DNA of 8,602 nucleotides from Jatrophihabitans sp. Its GTDB lineage: Bacteria > Actinomycetota > Actinomycetes > Mycobacteriales > Jatrophihabitantaceae. Where the stretch lies: the NCBI GenBank assembly GCA_025966255.1, contig JAOPVG010000555.1, forward strand, positions 1 through 8,602, written 5' to 3'. The translations under genes and the position numbers were made by a program. Positions 6,290 through 8,602 of the stretch are shown here, piece after piece; position 1 is the stretch's first letter, and each line of letters opens with the position of its first letter. Under the pieces are notes generated by a model. The model searched no databases. It saw nothing but the letters and a program-made list of their open reading frames with translations, and had not been told where the DNA came from.

Positions 6290-7657
6290 CTACCTGCCGG
6301 TGTAGTAGCGGTCGGCCACATCCAGGGCTTCGTCGAGGATCGCGAGGCCCTCGCTCGCTTCATCCGGTGTCGTCGTGCACGGCGGCACGACATGCGTGCG
6401 GTTGAAGTGCGTGAACGGCCAGAGGCCGCGTTCCTTGCACGCCGCCGCGAACTCGTTCATCGGCTTCGCGTCGGCGCCGGCCGCGTTGTAGGGCACCAAC
6501 GGCTCGCGGGTGTCGCGGTCGCGGACCAGCTCCACCGCCCAGAACACGCCGAGCCCGCGCACCTCGCCGACGGATGGGTGCTTGTCGGCGATCTTGGCGA
6601 GCGCAGGCTCGATCACATCGGTGCCCAGTGAGCGGGCGTTCTCGAGGATGCCTTCGTCCTTGAAGATGTTGATCGACGCCACCGCGCTGGCACACGCGAG
6701 GGGATGGCCGGAGTACGTGAGCCCGCCCGGGTAGGAGTGCTGGTCGAACGTCTGGGCGATGCGCTCGGAGATGATCACTCCGCCGAGCGGGACGTACCCG
6801 GAGTTGACGCCCTTGGCGAAGGCGATGAGGTCGGGGGCGACGCCCCAGTGGTCGATCGCGAACCACTCGCCGCAGCGGCCGAAGCCGGCCATCACCTCGT
6901 CGGCGATCATGACGATGCCGAACTCGTCGCAGATGGCGCGCACGCCGGCGAGATAGCCCTCCGGGGGGACGAGCACCCCGTTCGTCCCGACCACCGTCTC
7001 GAGGATGATCGCCGCGATCGTCTGCGCACCTTCGACCATGATCATGTCGCGTAGGTGCTGCAGGGCGCGCTCGCTCTCCTGCTCCGGCGTGGCGGAGTGG
7101 AAGGCGGAGCGGTACGGGTACGGCCCCCAGTAGTGGACGACTCCGGTGAGACCCGGTTCGCTGCCCCAGCGGCGCGGGTCGCCGGTCAGCGCGATCGCGC
7201 CGGCCGTGGCACCGTGGTAGCTCCGGTACGCCGCGAGGACCTTGTGCCGGCCGGTGTGCAGGCGGGCCATGCGCATCGCGTTCTCGGTGGCCTCGGCGCC
7301 GCCGTTGGTGAAGAACACCCGATTCAGGTCGCCCGGCGCCAGTTCGGTGATGAGCCGCGCCGCCTCGCTGCGGGCGTCGTTCGCGAACGCCGGCGAGATG
7401 GTGGTGAAGCGCGCGGCATACTCCTGGATCGCTGCGACCATGCGCGGGTGCGCATACCCGATGTTGGCGTTGACGAGCTGGCTGGAGAAGTCCAGATAGC
7501 GCTTGCCGTCGTAATCGGTGAAGTACGAGCCGGCCGCGCTCGCGATGGGCAGCGGGTCGATGAGCCCCTGCGCCGACCACGAGTGAAAGACGTGCGCGCG
7601 GTCGAGCTCGCGCACGCGGGCAGCGTCGGTCGGTATGCCGTTGAGGTCGTCGGTCAT
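6290..7657 (-). CDS. Class III PLP-dependent aminotransferase (omega-transaminase type)
   Basis: This is a cytosolic fold-type I aminotransferase of the class III family, moving an amino group between an amine or omega-amino acid and a keto acid such as pyruvate or 2-oxoglutarate. The 455-residue length is typical. Seen in order are FTNGGAEATENAMRMAR (116-132, phosphate-binding turn), YRSYHGAT (144-151, ring-stacking region), ILETVVGTNG (218-227), MIADEVMAGFGR (250-261, with D253 for the pyridine nitrogen), FAKGVNSGYVPLGG (280-293, with the Schiff-base lysine K282) and TYSGHP (314-319). The N-terminus RVRELDRAHVFHSWS is like proteins annotated as taurine- or aspartate-family aminotransferases, but the substrate cannot be told. 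The ATG at 7657 has GGAGGAG just upstream; a longer frame to 7804 would overlap the amidase and lacks family similarity. It follows the amidase by 19 bp, so the two likely form an operon. Confidence 0.95.
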   Translation of the reverse strand: MTDDLNGIPTDAARVRELDRAHVFHSWSAQGLIDPLPIASAAGSYFTDYDGKRYLDFSSQLVNANIGYAHPRMVAAIQEYAARFTTISPAFANDARSEAARLITELAPGDLNRVFFTNGGAEATENAMRMARLHTGRHKVLAAYRSYHGATAGAIALTGDPRRWGSEPGLTGVVHYWGPYPYRSAFHSATPEQESERALQHLRDMIMVEGAQTIAAIILETVVGTNGVLVPPEGYLAGVRAICDEFGIVMIADEVMAGFGRCGEWFAIDHWGVAPDLIAFAKGVNSGYVPLGGVIISERIAQTFDQHSYPGGLTYSGHPLACASAVASINIFKDEGILENARSLGTDVIEPALAKIADKHPSVGEVRGLGVFWAVELVRDRDTREPLVPYNAAGADAKPMNEFAAACKERGLWPFTHFNRTHVVPPCTTTPDEASEGLAILDEALDVADRYYTGR

Positions 7658-7659
7658 GG

Positions 7660-7666
7660 CTCCTCC
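7660..7666 (-). promoter_or_regulatory. Ribosome binding site of the aminotransferase
   Basis: The minus strand reads GGAGGAG immediately upstream of the ATG at 7657. It lies in the 19-bp gap after the amidase stop and decides the start against longer in-frame possibilities inside the amidase gene. Confidence 0.75.
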
Positions 7667-7676
7667 GTCGAGTCGA

Positions 7677-8602
7677 TCAGGCCAGGTCTGCGGTACGCGG
7701 CCACGGGCGCAGCCGTTCGAGCTGAGCGGCCAGCCCGAGCAACAGCCGCTCCGTGCCGGGCCGGCCCACGAGCTGCACGGCCAGCGGCAACCCATTCGGG
7801 TCAAGGCCCGCCGGCACGCTCATCGCCGGCCAGCCGGCGAGGTTCCAGGGTGCCGCGAACGGCGCGTAGCGGGCGTTGGACCAGAGGTTGGGCAGCCAGC
7901 CGCGCGCCGCCCACGCCTTGGCGAGTACCGGCGGCTGAGCGAGAGTCGGCGTGATCAGCACATCGTGGTGGACGAAGTACGCCTCGGCCCGCTCCTGCCA
8001 CCGGCGGCGGCCCTTCTCGCGCGGCAGCCGCGCGGCCAGCGCGAGCCGCCCGGCCGCGGCGTGTCGTCGGGTCCGGGCCGCCAGCGCCGATCGGTCGCGG
8101 ACGAGCCGGGCATCGAGTTCGGTGCCGGCCACCCAGCGCACGCCTTCGGAGAGGATCAGCGACTGCCCGTACGGCGGGTCGGCGTCGACGACCACGTGCC
8201 CGGCCCTGTCCAGCAGGTCTCCGGACTCGCGGGTCGCCGCGGCCCAGTGCTTGTCGAGCGGGGTGCCCGCCGCCGGAACCTTCGTCGAGACGGCTATCCG
8301 CAGCACCCCGAGGTCGTCGTCGAGCAGCGCGAGGCCCGGACGATCGGCGAGCACCGAGAGCATGAGGGCGGCGTCCTCGACCGTCGTGGCGAGCGGACCG
8401 TTCTCGGCCATCCCGAACCACGATCCGTTGCCCAGATCGGCGGGCACGACGCCCGACCCGGGCTTGATGCCGACGAGTCCACAGCAGGCCGCCGGGATCC
8501 GGATCGACCCCATCCCGTCGTTGCTGTGCGCGAGCGGCACCGTCCCGGCCGCGACCGCCGCCGCCGAACCGCCGGACGACCCACCAGGCGTGCGCTTGGT
8601 GT
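7677..8602 (-). CDS. Amidase signature family hydrolase, 5' end outside window
   Basis: Amidase-signature enzymes hydrolyse amides to the acid and ammonia or amine with a Ser-cisSer-Lys triad. The frame is open to the right edge, giving 307 visible residues. It starts inside the glycine/serine-rich signature ([19 protein letters not shown]), which holds the cis-serine at visible residues 8-9. The nucleophile is S32 in [10 protein letters not shown]. The catalytic lysine and about 100-150 N-terminal residues lie beyond the window. Downstream are [10 protein letters not shown] (about 41-50), [25 protein letters not shown] and [10 protein letters not shown], as normal for the C-terminal half. 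A GTG at 8540 is internal, not the start. Two signature positions next to the nucleophile differ from the usual Gly/Ala (Ser and Met). The stop lies 19 bp before the aminotransferase, implying a shared pathway. Substrate unknown. Confidence 0.95.
   Translation of the reverse strand, partial: TKRTPGGSSGGSAAAVAAGTVPLAHSNDGMGSIRIPAACCGLVGIKPGSGVVPADLGNGSWFGMAENGPLATTVEDAALMLSVLADRPGLALLDDDLGVLRIAVSTKVPAAGTPLDKHWAAATRESGDLLDRAGHVVVDADPPYGQSLILSEGVRWVAGTELDARLVRDRSALAARTRRHAAAGRLALAARLPREKGRRRWQERAEAYFVHHDVLITPTLAQPPVLAKAWAARGWLPNLWSNARYAPFAAPWNLAGWPAMSVPAGLDPNGLPLAVQLVGRPGTERLLLGLAAQLERLRPWPRTADLA

Noticed and set aside
7658..7804. A 49-residue N-terminal extension of the aminotransferase
   Set aside because: It overlaps the amidase coding region in another frame, looks like frame-shifted sequence, and the ATG at 7657 has GGAGGAG directly upstream.
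7055..7954. A 299-codon plus-strand open frame over the aminotransferase/amidase junction
   Set aside because: It is antisense to two genes with clear catalytic motifs and its product is Arg/Ala/Gly-rich without a domain.

Overview
The window is about 8.6 kb of high-GC DNA with actinobacterial gene content. The purine proteins (79-residue PurS, 227-residue PurQ, small-type PurL, 296-residue PurC) look most like those of Mycobacteriales (Mycobacterium, Gordonia, Rhodococcus and relatives). This placement rests on protein resemblance and GTG-rich starts, with no marker gene to confirm it.

Region 1 (1-4200, all minus strand) is a purine biosynthesis cluster read purC -> purS -> purQ -> purL. 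PurS, PurQ and small PurL form the FGAM synthetase complex (step 4 of IMP synthesis) and PurC makes SAICAR. purQ and purL overlap by ATGA. purC and purS are separated by 114 bp that hold an 11-bp inverted repeat. purL runs off the left edge and lacks only its last residues.

Region 2 (4201-5724) is the most interesting part. A 48-codon minus-strand gene (4399-4545) encodes a signal peptide followed by a mature peptide of about 18 residues ending in Asp-Trp-Trp-Trp. It is divergent from a 335-residue regulator (4717-5724) with a TrmB-like N-terminal winged helix, a TrmB/PLD-like middle domain and a C-terminal LuxR-type helix-turn-helix. The 171 bp between them contain a perfect 14-bp palindrome, a tandem 8-bp repeat beside the regulator start, and an inverted repeat in the presumed peptide leader. 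Together they could be an exported-peptide/regulator module, possibly a signalling system. This is inference; no function is shown.

Region 3 (5768-6277, plus) encodes a 169-residue protein of unknown function with an N-terminal membrane anchor and a Pro/Glu-rich tail. It is convergent, with a 12-bp gap, to region 4.

Region 4 (6290-8602, minus) is an apparent two-gene operon: an amidase-signature hydrolase (5' end outside the window) followed 19 bp later by a class III PLP-dependent aminotransferase. They probably act in the same catabolic or salvage route for an amide or amine compound, but the substrate cannot be read from the sequence. The amidase has two departures from the canonical signature next to its nucleophilic serine.

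No tRNA, rRNA, CRISPR array, insertion sequence or phage gene was seen. The only stretches without genes are 4201-4398 and 4546-4716, both under 300 bp and both described below.
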